Notes under the pieces: model-generated
The model's input: the letters and a program-made list of their open reading frames with translations, nothing else
What the model was told of the DNA's origin: nothing
Database searches by the model: none
In this document: positions 22,396 to 35,488 of the stretch, one piece after another
How positions within the stretch are numbered: the first letter of the stretch is position 1
How the letters are laid out: each line of letters opens with the position of its first letter
Assembly: GCF_000208745.1 (NCBI RefSeq)
Contig: NC_030858.1
Location: forward strand, 24,138,614 to 24,202,613
Source: Theobroma cacao
Lineage: Eukaryota; Streptophyta; Magnoliopsida; Malvales; Malvaceae
DNA length: 64,000 nucleotides
Reading direction: 5' to 3'
Position numbers and translations under genes: made by a program

Positions 22396-23190
22396 CGAAT
22401 ATAAGTCCCGATGATGGGACTTTCCGAAGGAGCTTGCAAAGCTAGTTTCTTAAAAAAAATTTCTAGGTGAAAAGATACTTTAGAGTCCCACTGGTACGAT
22501 GGGAAGGCTTGAAGAATATCTTTAATAAAAAGCTTCTGCTCATAATAGGTTCGTATTTACAAAAATATTATTTTTAAACACAAATGATTACCCTAATGAT
22601 GAGATTTATTCATTAAACTTGTCAAAGTGAGTTTCTCAAATAATTTCCTAGGTGAGGGAATAGCCCCGGATCCCACCCGTATGATAAGTAGATCCAGGAA
22701 ATATCCTCAATAAAAGGTTTTTATTCGACATTATTTGGATTTTATGCCATACATTTCATAATTGCATCATGTGCACATCACACCCGTAAAATCAAATAAA
22801 ATATTTTAATTTGTTAATAAAATAAAAGATAAAATAAATAAACAATAATTAAGGAAACACAATGAAATAAATTTAAGAATTAAGGCTCCAATGCGATCAC
22901 CTACAATTAAGTGGTACCGTTCATGGAACAGATGTCATGGTGGTGCTAATCCTTTCTCGTGCGTAACCATACTCTTGAACCCAACTCTAAAAAATCGCAG
23001 ACTAGTTCATTGTTCTTTCGATGAACTTAAAGTCAATTTAGGACCTCATCAATTAGAACAAAGCCAATTAGTGGCCAATCATACCTAGATAAAAAAGATT
23101 GGTGGCAATTCCTAGTTTTCTCCACATCTAGAGGTCCGGTTCCCAAACCCGCACGTTATGACAGCCACCACCGAGTTTTGTTACTATCCT
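22396..23190 (+). repeat. Tat/Ogre-like LTR end and primer-binding region
   Basis: Text around 23095-23165 (ATTGGTGGCAATTCCTAG, TTTTCTCCACATCTAGAGG, then CCGGTTCCCAAACCCGCACG) is a pattern I know from the 3' part of Tat/Ogre LTRs and the following tRNA-Arg-type primer site, here mutated. Upstream, a segment near 22406-22560 (CCGATGATGGGACTT onward) recurs in diverged form near 22594-22740. No coding region follows, so it is probably a solo or truncated LTR. Confidence 0.45.
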
Positions 23191-24509
23191 AAGTACCAGT
23201 GTGCTGATTGCTTTGCCCCTACCACCATATGTTGCCTCAATGCAAATATGTTCGATAGTGGTTCATTTTTATTTTTTCTTTTCTACTTCTATTTAATTTT
23301 GACCTAATTTTTTTAGTGGGATTGTCTTTTTGGGCATTTTGTTTGTGGTTGGTAGAGAGTGAGAGCTTCTGAGTTAGTTTTAAAATGTCATAGTTAAAGT
23401 AATTGCCACTGTTGAGGATTAGTTGAATAATTTGAAAGATGGAAAATTTATTATGGCTTTTAAGGTGGAATGGCAGGATATATGTTTGAAGGGAAGAAGT
23501 TTAGGCGTTGAATTTTGATGGAAATGGTTGGGATTTTCCCATTTTAGTTGTGTTTTAATAAAACTTATAATTGGGCATGGTAGTTGATTTTAGTGAAGTT
23601 TTGATCTTTGGTTGCGTATTTGTTTTCTTATTAGATTGATTGTTCTTTTAATCAAAGATTAAGGAATAGATTGAGCTGAATTACTTACATTTTCCCAGGA
23701 TGCTGTATATAGTTAGCAGATTTATTACAAGGTTAGTATGGCGGTTATAAATTAAACATTATGTGTAAATTGTTTATTTTATATCATGTGTAAATTTTGT
23801 ATTAAATTGTTTCATTATGTTTTGTTTTTGTTTAAATTGAGGGTTTAATACTAAATTGGTAAAATTAAAAACTCTTTGGAGCTCCTTACACGAGTGAGTT
23901 TTATATATTGGTTTATGTTAGTAGTCCTCTTTAATTGTACTTCACAATGAAAACTTGAAATTGATTAAAGAAGCCTTACGTTGAGGTGGAAGTTTTAGGC
24001 ATTAAGAGCTAAACCATATTCTCTTATTTTAGTAATGGGTTTTATTGTTGTGATCATTTGTCGTTCTTACATTGTATTTGATCATGGATTTAAGTTTGAA
24101 TGTTTATGCCATTAGTAATCCTTTGTTGGCTTGTTTCAACTTAATAGTGGAAGGAATCATGCCCTTAGACTATTTGTAAGGGTTGCTTTTAAAGAATTAA
24201 GTTAGGATATTGAAACATGAACAGCTGAGCATTCATTGGCTGAATGTGAATAAACCAATTCCCATGAGATGGTATGCGTTTCAGAGGTACAAAGGATGAA
24301 TAGATAGAGAGGATGGGAAGGTTGCTTGTTGGACACTTTGACTGCTAGGATTATGGTTTATATAAATGTGATATTCAGTACATTCTTTCTAACGATGTAC
24401 ATTCAATCACATGATACCTTATGACGTGAAATATAATAATTGTACATCTAAAGTACACAACTCAATAAACTCATAATTTTTACTTGTGGTTTGACCCGTT
24501 TTGCCAATG
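23191..24509. other. Unassigned AT-rich sequence
   Basis: No domain, RNA gene or repeat boundary recognised. Confidence 0.5.
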
Positions 24510-24658
24510 TTGCAACCTCTCCTCCACAGGATCTCAAGGGTTGTGAGGAATTGAAGCCATTGCAACCTCTCCTCCACAGGATCTCAAGGGTTATGAGGAA
24601 TTGAAGCAATTGCAACCTCTCCTCCACAGGATCTCAAGCGTTATGAGGAACTGAAGCA
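24510..24658. repeat. 50-bp tandem repeat, three copies
   Basis: Units start at 24510, 24560 and 24610 with TTGCAACCTCTCCTCCACAG. They are almost identical (for example AAGGGTTGTG against AAGGGTTATG and AAGCGTTATG), so the amplification is recent relative to its surroundings. Confidence 0.95.
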
Positions 24659-25059
24659 AGATGTCTCCACTTCGAGTATCGTGCAAATCCTTCATTATGT
24701 GAAACCAACAGCCACCCTGGGACTTCAAATAGCCGGGCTCTTTTAACAATGAGGTGGGACTGAGGGACGATGGCACTATAGTTTGTAGTTTTTTTATTGA
24801 TTGTAATAAAAATAACATAATTTGTAATTTTTATTTAATAGTAAAGAATTTTTTTGTAAATGTTTAAAATTTATAATATTATTTATTTGTATTTGTGTTT
24901 TTCATTTAAAATTATAATAGAGAACCAACCAATTTCAATTTTTTCATAATTTTTTTTTTTCGTATTCTATGCTGTAAAACCTCTAACTTTGATAACTTGG
25001 GCAATGAGATGATTAACTTGGTGAGCTTAGGAAATGATTTCGTTAACTTAAATTCTTTG

Positions 25060-26045
25060 ATTTCTACCTTAAGGACCCATAAATAAAAGACTTTAATGTT
25101 GGTGGAAGGAGAAGGATTGAATTGGGGCTTAAAGGGATCAATTTTTGCAAATTGGAGCTTGGAACAAAATTGGGGACAAAATACATTCTGGAATGGTAGG
25201 GATCGACCCTTGCCCTTTAAAGGGTCTATCCTTATCCTTGAGTCCCAAAACATGAGAACTAGGATTCTGCCTTGTGGGGATCTACCCCTGCCCTTTAAAG
25301 GGTCAATCTCTAGACACCTCAACTGAAAAATAAAACCCTTGAACCTTTCCAACCCAAGCCACTTTTCACCCATTCTCTTTTCTTCATTTTTTCTTCCATT
25401 TTCTCTCAAATTCCTCACCTCTCAAGACCCTTAAACTCCATTATCAAACCTTGATCTTCAAGAGTTAAGGGTAAAGATTTCTAACTCCTAAATCTCTCTT
25501 AAACATGGGTTTCAAGTTTTTTACTTTCTCTTTCTTTAAATCCAAATTTTCTACCTAGGTCTTCAAGATTTTGCTAGGATCTTTGGGTAGAAGCTCACCA
25601 AGGTAAGGCAAGGTACAAGTTAGGTTGATTATTTAATGGGTGTGATTTTTGGGATAAGAGTTGATGAAAATCTTTGGATCTAAAGAAGGATTATATAGGG
25701 TTTGAAATAGGCATTTAATGTACTACAATTATTGAGGGTTCATAAAAATATTAATCATTAATAATCATTTTAGGTAGTGTTGAAGGCTTAAACCTTCCAA
25801 GGTGAAATAGGAGTTGATTGGTTGAAAGAGCTTGGAAAGGAGCGTTTTGAGTTTTGATTAAACACTTTGTTTATAAACTATTTTGATATACATCACTAAG
25901 CATGTTTAAATGCTTTTGGAAAGCTCGTAATGATTGTGAGAAATTTACAATTTGAGGTAGTGTACCAAATTTTTTTTGAAAATCTTGATTTGCAAGATAT
26001 ATGTATGTAGATATGAATATTACATATTAGGTTTCAAAGTGGGGA
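25060..26045 (+). repeat. Ty3-type LTR fragment with GATCGACCC boxes
   Basis: Two imperfect palindromes of the form GGATCGACCC, spacer, GGGTCTATCC lie at 25199-25231 and 25278-25310. They are followed by pyrimidine-rich leader-like sequence (25370-25560). The same type of box occurs at 40343-40430 in the LTR of element D, so this is a fragment of a related LTR. The two copies overlap in content, so they are separate copies rather than halves of one. The apparent 168-codon frame at 24912-25418 on the minus strand is not supported. Confidence 0.5.
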
Positions 26046-26050
26046 ACATG

Positions 26051-27259
26051 TTATCGATTTTGTACATGCAAGTATACGTATTGCTCAAGTAATATCAAGG
26101 TAAGTCAAGTATCGTATTCTATAGAGATTTGCCCCTAAACTTTTACTATGTGTTAAATTTTTAACAAAATTCATCCTATCCAAGCAACTCGATTTTGAAT
26201 AATTAATTAATGTAAAAGTTACTACCAAAACTAAACTAAGGATATGAATGTAATTTTACTAAAAAAACTATTATTTTAAAAACTTAAGATCATGGTGTCT
26301 TTCAATATTTCATTTGAATTTAATCTCCTCCTTTAAACTTATATTAATGGGGAGATTGGCTAACCTAACCTAGAATCTGATTTTATGTACAAGTCTTTGT
26401 CCAGATTCCTGCACACATACTCTTCAAAATTAATTCGATATGTCTATGCAAATTAGTTAAGAAAAGCTCATTAAGTTTAAGTTCTAATTTGGCTACCTAT
26501 GATATTTAAGTAAATGTCTATTCTAAATAAGAAATCTATCACTTAACCTCTAAGTAAATCAAACATAAGTTATTCAAATCAATAGTCTAATCTAAACTCC
26601 CTTTGTCAAGTTGTGTTTAGAGACTCTAATCATTTCAACTGGTGATCAAGCAATGAAAAGCATTAAACATAGATTCAAATAAACCATACTATACCCATTT
26701 ATACTACACAAAGAAAAATCATATATTCAAACTACATATATTGAAATAAACCATAATCCTAGAAAAAGGAATTTAGTTCATCATTATTTCTACAGCAAAC
26801 ATCACAATTTCAAGAGAATAAATCATTTCTACAACAAAAGAATAAGAGAGAAATTAAAAAACTAAAATGAAGAACAAGGCTGCCATTGATTCTCGATCTT
26901 CAATCGTCATCGTTTTCTTCTTGTTTCCTCATGTGTAGAACCTTTTTCTTTCTCACTAAACTTCTATTTGTTTCCCTTTTAAACCTCCATTTTCAACTTC
27001 TGAAAGTCACATATTTATAGCCACCAAAAAGACCTCCCTCCCTCCTTGAGTGCTGTAGCATTTTACACTTCATTTTTTTTTCATTGACTTCCAACCAGCA
27101 TCGCTGCTCTCCTCAATGGGCACCGTGGCATTGAGTGCTAGGGAATTTGTATGGGAGCAATACCACTCCTTTGGGCACTACGGCCTTGAGTCCTTCAAGG
27201 CCGCGACTACTTCTTTTTGCTACCTAGGTGCAGAATCTATTACAGTAAATCATCTTGCA
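26051..27259 (-). repeat. Candidate LTR in reverse orientation
   Basis: In reverse complement the left end, with GTATACTTGCATGTAC just inside, resembles the 3' part of the Athila LTRs (GTATACTTGCGTAG near 28698), and the right end starts TGCAAGATG. AACATG stands at both edges (26045-26050 and 27259-27264) and could be a target duplication, but the inner terminus would then be TAA instead of CA. A GC-rich hairpin (GCGGCCTTGA and TCAAGGCCG) lies near 27196-27214. Boundaries are uncertain. Confidence 0.45.
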
Positions 27260-27291
27260 ACATGATTTTCTCCTACCTCGAGGCTGATCTA

Positions 27292-28727
27292 TGATAATTC
27301 TATTTTACAGAATTATTTTAGTTTAATTTTGTTATGAAATATTAGCTAAGTTCTTCATTTTCAATTATAATTTACTTATTTTAAATTGTTTTTAAAATTA
27401 GTTTATTTTTAAGTGAATTATTTTAATTTTATGTTATTTTTTTAATTTGGTTATTATTTATTAGATTTTATATTTTTCGTAGGATTAAAAGAGATTGGGC
27501 TTAATTTTGGAAAGTAAAGTGTTGAAAGACCCAAAACCTACTTGCATACGCTTTAGTGTTTTAGCCATAACTCACGCTATAGAATTCCAAATGATTCGAT
27601 TCTTAGACCATTGGAAAGTTAAGAGATAGAGCTAGAACTTTTATGAAGATCACTTTACAAATTTTGCATTAAAGTAGGGAAAATCGGATCGAAAAATGGT
27701 TGGATGTATTGTGCCAGGAATGAAAATTTGTAAAGACTAACAATTGATTTTTTGGGCCTCTCATTACACTTTTAAGCCCAATTAAACCATAGGTTAACTT
27801 AAGAACTTTAGGTTAAGTTTATTATTATAAATAGGATATTTTTAAGAACATTAGGGTTGACAACTTTGGGGAGATTCAAAAAGTTAGAAGTGGATGCTGA
27901 AACTTGGAGATTAAGGTGGCAAATATTTGTTTTGTTTTCTTCCTTAGCTTTTATTGTTCTTGTTACTCTCAATGGTTGAATTATATACAATTTTATTTGT
28001 TTTTGCAATTATGAGTAGCTAATTTTTTTTTTCTAGGATTACAATTGAACTCACATGTAATTTAGCTTTTTAATCTCTTTCTTGCCTATCTTTAATGGGA
28101 TTTGAATTGTTTATTCCAATTTGTTCTTAATGCTTTTAATTGCCTGATCACCAATTAAATTGATTTAGGAACCTAAATAAACTTAGGAAAGGAAGTTTAG
28201 TGTAGACTAAAATTGAGATAGCATATGATCATATTAATTGATTTGCGTATAGGATAAGGATATAACTATAGGCTATATGTAACCAGATTAGAGCCTAAAC
28301 TTAATGAGTCTGTTTTAATTTTAATTCACATAGGGATATATTGTTTTAGTTAAAATAGATATTTTTATAAGATGAGTCGAGAGATCCTTATAAATAATTT
28401 AGGACTTTAGGTTAGCAATTTAACCCATTGAAATAAGTTAAGGAAGAAAGGTAAGATTTATATGAAGTGTGAGGGATATTGTAATCTTAGGCTTGTTTGA
28501 TTTGATATTTTCTCAAGTTATTATTATTTTGATTTTTCTTGTTAGTTTAAATTTTAGTTAATTAGTTTTAGTTAATCAATTAATTTTGGATGTTTGGATA
28601 AGATTTATTTGTTCTAATTTTAGTACTTAGTAAAGTTTTAGATCAATTTTCTATAGAATCGATACTCTGCTTGCTAATATACTATCTATTCGATACGTAT
28701 ACTTGCGTAGTAGAATTTTAATTGACA
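27292..28727 (+). repeat. 5' LTR of Athila element
   Basis: Starts TGATAATTCTATTTTA and ends TTTTAATTGACA, 1436 bases. It aligns along its length with 37896-39315 with roughly one difference in ten by eye. A TATA box lies at 27826-27834. Confidence 0.93.
27826..27834 (+). promoter_or_regulatory. TATA box in Athila 5' LTR
   Basis: TATAAATAG, 534 bases into the LTR. The other LTR has TATAAATA at the equivalent place (38433-38440). Conserved position and orientation support a core promoter. Confidence 0.7.
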
Positions 28728-28733
28728 AGTTTT

Positions 28734-28751
28734 TGGCGCCATTGCCAGGGA
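28734..28751 (+). other. Primer-binding site of Athila element
   Basis: TGGCGCCATTGCCAGGGA starts six bases after the LTR end. It is a mutated form of TGGCGCCGTTGCCGGGGA, the usual Athila primer site, complementary to tRNA-Asp as I recall. Confidence 0.88.
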
Positions 28752-28840
28752 ATTGTTTCTAGAAGTTTTAATAATACTAATACCAAGTAATTTAGTCTTA
28801 CTTCAAATTTTATTTTTCTTGTTTTAATATTCGATTTTGT

Positions 28841-30700
28841 TTGTTTGCAGATATCTTTGGTCATTGTATGCAAAGAAAAAACAACTTGAATCTTGTTCCT
28901 TTTGATCCTGAGATAGGAAGAACTTTTAAAAGACGTCGAAGGAAGAATTTGCAAGTTGCAGCTTTAAATCAGACAAAGGCTGAGGATAACAACAACAATG
29001 GCAATAATGCCATTAATCTAGTTCCCGAAGCAAATAGAGCACTGTAGGATTATGCTGTTCCTCTTTTGCAAGGTTTGCACGAAAGCATTAGGAGACCTTC
29101 TATCAATGTGAATAATTTTGAAATGAAACCAGCTTACATTCAGATGATTCAATCTTCAGTCTAGTTTGGTGGTTTACCTAGTGATGATCCTAATTCTCAT
29201 TTGGTAAATTTTTTGAAAATTTATGATACCTTTGAATACAATGGAGTAACTGATGATGCTATTAGATTGAGACTGTTTCCATTTTCTCTAAGGGATAAAG
29301 CAAAAAGTTGGCTTAATTCACAACCCAATGGGTCTATCACTACATGGGAGGACTTGACTCAAAAGTTTCTCGCAAAATTCTTCCCCCTTGCAAAGATTGC
29401 AAAGATGAGGAATGATATCACCTCATTCACACAATTCGATGGTGAGTCCTTGTATGAAGCTTGAGAGAGGTTTAAAGAACTACTGAGAAGATGTCCACAT
29501 CATGGGATTCCTAATAGGTTGCAAGTTCAGTTATTCTATAATGGGCTGGTTGGGTGAAAAAAAACCACAATTGATGCTACTGTTGGTGGGGCATTAATGA
29601 GCAAGAATGCCGCAGATGCTTATAATTTGTTGAAAGAGATGGCTTCAAACAATTATCAATGGCCTTCATAAAGGTCGAGTTCGAGAAAAGCTGTTGGAGC
29701 GTATGAAATTGATGCACTTGGCAACTTAACTGCTCAAGTAGCTGCACAAGTAGATGCACTATCCAAGAAGTTTGACACATTGGGAGTTCATACAGTTCAA
29801 AATTCATTTGTAGTTTGTGAGATGTGTGGAGATGGCCATCCAAATGATCAATGTCCATAAAATTTTGAATCAGTCCAGTTTATGGGGAGCTTCAATAGAT
29901 AGGAGAATAACCCATAATCCAATACTTATAATCTTGGTTGGAGAAACCATCCCAACTTTTCATGGAATAACAATGTAGGGCCTTCCAATCCAAAACCCAA
30001 CATGCCTCCTGGTTTTCAACAACAAGTTAGACCACCAATTCCTAAAAAGAAGTCTCAAGTGGAAGAACTTCTCTTGCAATATACATCAAAGAATGATGCT
30101 ATAATTCAAAGCTATAGAGCATCCTTGAGAAATCTTAAGACCCAAGTGGGACAGCTTGCTAATTCCATCAATAATAGAACTTAAGGTTCCCTACCTAGTG
30201 TCACACAAATCAATCCTAAAGGTATGGAACAATGCCAAGCAATTACTTTAAGAAATGGAAAAGAGATTGAAGAAGTGAATGAAAAAACAATTGAATCTGA
30301 GAATGAACAAGTTGAGAAGGAAATAATGTGTGAGAATGAGATTGAAATTGAACAAAAAGAAAATGACAAGGCCAAAAATCAAGGAACTTCTCAAGTCATC
30401 CATCCTCCACCACTTTTTCCCCAAAGGCTCCAAAAGCAAAAGTTTGAAAAACAATTTTAGAAGTTCCTCAATGACTTCAAGAAATTACACATAAATATTC
30501 CTTTTACTGAAGCTTTGGAACAAATGCCCAGTTATGTCAAGTTCTTGAAAGACATCCTCTCCAAAATGGGAAAGCTAGGTGAGTTTGAAACTGTCTCCCT
30601 TACAGAAGAATGTAGTGCAATTCTCTAAAATAAACCGTCAACAAAACTCAAAAATCCAAGTAGTTTCACAATTCCTTGCACTATTGGTAATTTATTTTTT
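28841..30700 (+). pseudogene. Athila gag
   Basis: One reading frame holds the whole gag: an N-terminal basic segment (FKRRRRKNLQVAALNQ), the capsid-like region with TTWEDLTQKFLAKFFPLAK near 29340-29400 and RFKELLRRCPHHGIP near 29468-29515, and a zinc knuckle of C-X2-C-X3-H-X4-C form (CEMCGDGHPNDQC) near 29821-29859, the spacing usual in Athila. A lysine- and glutamate-rich stretch follows. In-frame stops occur at 29045, 29162, 29462, in the segment after 29550 and at 30182, among others. The frame changes near 30703, where the protease begins. Confidence 0.9.
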
Positions 30701-30708
30701 ACAAATCT

Positions 30709-33700
30709 TTGAGTGATTTAGGTGCAAGTATCAATTTAATGCCTTGGTCAATTTTTGAAAAACTTGGTTTGAGGGAATGCAAACCCACTTCTGTTAGTTT
30801 GCAATTGGCTGATCGTTCATATGTGTACCCAAGGGGAATTATTGAAAATGTTCTTGTCAAGGTAGATAAATTTATTTTTCCAGTTGATTTTATAATTCTT
30901 GACATGGAAGAAGATAGGCAAATTCCAATCATCCTTGATAGGCCATTCTTAGCAACTGCTAGAGCTTTGATTAATGTTGAAAAAGGTGAGCTCACTTTGA
31001 GAGTTCAAGACCAACAGGTAACATTTAATATTTTCAAAGCTTTAAAATTACCTATGACATCTGAAGACTACTTATCTATGAGTGTGGTAAATAACTTTAC
31101 CCAAGATGTTTTCTTAAAAGAAAATCCTAATGATCCTTTTGAAGCATGTTTAGTTGCTAATGTTGACAAGGATGATGATGAATTTATTGAATATTCAAAT
31201 TTGTTAAATGCTCACTCCAGATTTAGAACTAATCATCAATTTGAGTCTTTAGATGTTTCAACTTCTTTGGTGCCAGCTTCTAAGCCTTCCATTGAGGAAA
31301 CACCTACTTTGGAACTCTAACCTCTGCTTGCACACTTGAGGTATGCTTTTCTTAGAAAATCTTCTACTCCTCCAATTATTATTTCTGCTGCTCTTACTAA
31401 CACGCAAGAAGAGAAGTTATTGAGGACACTTAGAGAATTCAAGAAAGCGATAAGGTGGACCATAGCTGATATTAAGGGAATTAGCCCTTCTATTTACATG
31501 TACAAAATTCTCCTTAAGGAAAATCACACAGTCACAATTGAATAGCAAAGAAGATTGAATCCTATCATTAAAGAAGTAGTCAAGAAGTATATCATCAAGT
31601 GGTTGGATGCTGGAATAATTTATCTTATCTCTGATAGCTCATAGGTAAGTCTAGTTCAATGTGTTCCTAAGAAATGAGGAATGACTATGGTTGCCAATGA
31701 CAATAATGAGCTCATTCCAAGAAGAACTGTGACTGGATGGAGAGTGTGCATGGACTACCGCAAGCTTAACAAAGCTACAAGGAAATATCACTTCCCTCTT
31801 CCATTCATTGATCAAATGTTGGATCACTTGGTTAGTAAGGAATATTATTGCTTTCTAGATGGATATATTGGTTATAACCAAATTGCTATTGCTCATGAAG
31901 ATCAAGAAAATACTACATTTATATGTCCTTATAGCACCTTTACTTTTAGAAGAATGCCATTTGGATTTTGTAATGCACCTGCCACTTTTTAGAAATGTAT
32001 GTTGGCCATATTCACAGACATGGTGGAGAAATATTTGAACGTATTTATGGATGATTTTTCTGTCTTTGGAAATAATTTTGATGATTGTCTCTTAAATCTT
32101 GCTAGGGTACTCAAGAGATGTGAAGAAACAAATTTGGTGCTCAGCTAGGAGAAATGTCACTTTATGGTGCGAGAAGGTATTGTCCTTAGGCACAAGATCT
32201 CTAGTAGTGGCATTGAGGTAGATAAAGCAAAAATTAAAGCAATTGAGAAATTACCACCTCCAATAAATATCAAAGGTATTAGAAGTTTTCTTAGCCATGT
32301 TGGTTTTTATAAAAGATTTATTAAAGACTTTTCAAAAATTTCTAAACCACTTTGCAATTTATTGCAAAAAGATGTGCCATTTAAGTTTGATAATGAATGT
32401 CTAATTGCTTTTGATGAATTGAAGAAAAGATTAATATCTGCACCTATCATAATTAGTCCCGATCAGACTCTCCCTTTTGAACTAATGTGTGATGTGACTG
32501 ATTATGCGATGGGAGCCATTTTGGGACAAAGAAAGGATAAAATCTTCCATTCCATCTATTATGCTAGCAAGACTTTGAATGAGGCCCAGAAAAATTATAC
32601 CATAATAAAAATGAGCTCTTGGCTATAGTTTTTACTTTTGACAAATTTCGCTCTTATCTTGTGGGGACAAAGGTGATAGTGCACACTGACCATTCAGGTA
32701 TCAAATATTTGATTGCTAAGAAGGATGTAAAACCAAGATTGATAAGGTGGATTCTCTTGCTAGAAGAGTTTGATCTAGAGATTCATGACAGAAAAGGAAC
32801 AGAAAATCAAGTGGCAGACCACTTCTCAAGATTGGAGATTGAAGATCAAGGTAAAGATTCAACCTTAATCAAGGAGACTTTTCTTGATGAACAAATCGTT
32901 CAAGTTGGTAAGAAATCACTTCTTTGGTATGCTGACTTCATGAATTATCTAGTAAGCAATGTTATTCCCCCTGATTTAAATTTTCATCAGAAAAAGAAAT
33001 TTTTGCATGATGTTAAATTTTATTTTTGGGATGAGTCTTACTTGTTCAAGCAGTGTAAAGACCAAATCTTTAGAAAATGTGTCCCAGAAGAAGAAATTCA
33101 AAGTGTGCTTCATCATTGCCATTCTTTAAATTTTAGAAGACACTTTAGAGGCACAAGGACTGCAGCTAAAGTCCTCCAATCATGTTTGTATTGGCCTACA
33201 TTATTTAAGGATGCTTACAACTTTGTTTTGCATTGTTACCGGTGCCAAAGAGTGGGTAATATCTCAAGGCGACATGAGATGCCTTTCAACAACATCCTAG
33301 AGATAGAAATTTTTTTTGTATGGGGTATTGACTTCATGGGTCCGTTCATATCTTCATACAACAATAAATACATTTTTCTTACTGTTGATTATGTTTTCAA
33401 GTGGGTTAAAGTGGTAGCCTTTCCTCATAATGATTCGAAGGTGGTAATGAATTTCATAAAAAGGAACATTTTTACTCAATTTGGCACTCCAAGGGTAATT
33501 TTTATTGATAAGGGGAGTCACTTTTGCAACAAGTATTTTGATGTACTTTTGGAAAAATATTGAGTTAAGCACAAGGTTGCAACTACGTACCATCCTCAAA
33601 CTAGTGGCCAAGCGGAAGTATCAAATAGAAAAATCAAGAGGATTTTGGAGAAAACAGTGTGTCCTACAAGAAAAGATTGGGCAAAAAGATTGGATGATGC

Positions 33701-34253
33701 ACTATGGGCATATCAGATTGCTTACAAAACCCCAATTGGTATCTCTCCATATAAGTTGATCTTTGGCAAAGCTTATCACTTACTGGTGGAACTTGAACAA
33801 AATGCTTATTGGGCCGTGAAGAAGTTAAATATTGATCTACAAGCAGTAGGTGAGCAAAGGTTGTTGCAATTAAATGAACTTGATGAATTTCACCTTCAAG
33901 CTTATGAGAATGCCAAACTCTATAAAGAGAAAACAAAGCAATGGCATGATAAGAAGATAATGGAAAAAAGCTTTGAGTCGGGATAGTCAGTGTTGCTCTA
34001 TAATTCTCGCTTGAAATTATTTTTGGGAAAGCTCAAATCAAGGTGGTTTGGTCCTTTCATTATCAATGAGGTATTTCCACATGGAGTAATCGAAGTTAGG
34101 GGGACAAATGGTCGAAAATTTAAAGTCAATGGACAAAGATTGAAGCATTATTGGGGAGGTGAAATTAATTGTCAAAAGTCCTCAATACACTTGTTGACAT
34201 GGCCTAGAGTCCAAGTCAGTCCAGCCAAAGACTATAAACGAAGCGCTTCTTAG
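30709..34253 (+). pseudogene. Athila pol: protease, RT, RNase H, integrase
   Basis: Protease: SDLGASINLMPWSIF at 30709-30755, with the Asp-Leu-Gly form usual in Athila. RT: WRVCMDYRKLNKAT near 31738, FRRMPFGFCNAPATF near 31945-31990, and the catalytic FMDD near 32046. RNase [11 protein letters not shown] near 32680-32710 and [12 protein letters not shown] near 32802-32838. Integrase: H-H and C-X2-C zinc finger (HHCH near 33110, CYRC near 33235), core aspartates in GIDFMGPF and FIDKGSHF, and the glutamate in GQAE near 33608. The C-terminus ends with GQRLKHYWGGE near 34130. The frame shifts near 32600; stops lie near 31992, 32146, 33562 and 33984, among others. Confidence 0.92.
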
Positions 34254-35488
34254 AAGGCAACCCAAGCTCCTCAACTTTACTTATTCTCATCTTTATTTTA
34301 TTTCATGCTTTTTAATTTATTTCTTTTAATGTAATTTTTTATGTCTACTTTTGCAGGTAATTGGTTTAAAAATTAATCAAAAAATAAAAAAATAATAAAA
34401 AATTTAAAAAAAAGGTAAAAAAAGTCATAGTTGCGACCCTTAAATTAAAAGCTGTGGCCCTGAAATAAAGAGGAAACAGGGCCGAAACAGAATATTTCAA
34501 TGCCTCGGCCCTTAAGGTGAGAGTTGCGGCACTGAACAAGGGCACAAAAATAGAATGGTTAAGCGCCGCGACGCTCAAACCCGAAGCGTAATGCTTCGGG
34601 TGCTACAGTTGAGCGACGTAGCCCTCACTTTAAAAACCCTCTTTTTTCTTCTTATTCTTTCACTTTCTTCTTCTCTTATCGCCAAACACACACTTCCTCA
34701 TTCCCTTTCAAATCTCCTGCCTTTTTTTTTCTTTTGCACTAAAAATTTCTGCATATTATTTCTATTTGGATTTTTTTTTCTTTTTTCACTTAAAATTCTG
34801 CACTCTTTGCATTCTTAAGGTAAACACTCCTCCTTCCTTCCTTCAACTATTTAGTTTTCAATTGTTTTGTGTAGAGAGAGAATGAGGTTGGTGTTGATAG
34901 CAAATTTTATAATTTTTTTCACAATGAATGAGTCCATTGTGCATGTTTGTTAATGGGTTTTTCTACTGCCTCTTGATTTAGGCTTGGAGTGTTGACAATT
35001 TTTATGATTAGTGGTTAATTCTTGTTACCCATATAATGAATTCATGGATTTTTTATTAGCTGCCAATATAGTTGATAAATGCTTTGTTGATGTGGGTAAA
35101 TGATGGGTTTCTTTAATTTTTGATGCTTGGTTGAGCAAATAGAAATAAATTCTGGAATTGTTAATGCAACACATGCCACATTTGATAATTTTGGATGAGT
35201 ACATTGTCGTCGAATTATTTTTATTTTTAATTTTTATAATTGAACTATGGCATTGTGAAAATTATAAGTATGAGAAGACTATTTTAATGTTGTGAGGAAT
35301 AAAGAATTTATGTTGAATCTTCAAAAGTTAGCTGATCAAAGGAAATCTTGAATTTGGATCGTTGAATTGGATAAGAATTAATTAAATTCGTTCTTGTAGA
35401 TCTTTCATATTTTCTTGCTTGTGCACGCAATGCTACTTGCATATTTTTCCTCTGAATTTGTTTTGATAATTAAATTTCTTTTGTAGGA
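34254..35488 (+). other. Athila spacer with GC-rich boxes and a leader/intron-like segment
   Basis: Noncoding region between pol and the env-position ORF. At 34425-34625 there are repeated boxes of the type GCGGCCCTNAA and a hairpin of CCCGAAGC with GCTTCGGG near 34580-34600. At 34630-34815 the sequence is pyrimidine-rich like a 5' leader. A donor-like AAG/GTAAAC lies at 34817-34825, and an acceptor-like TTCTTTTGTAG ends at 35486, two bases before the next ATG. A 5'-leader intron is a reasonable inference. Confidence 0.5.

Noticed and set aside
24912..25418. 168-codon open frame on the minus strand
   Set aside because: It lies over palindromic LTR boxes and leader-like sequence, and the peptide is low-complexity Lys/Leu with no domain.
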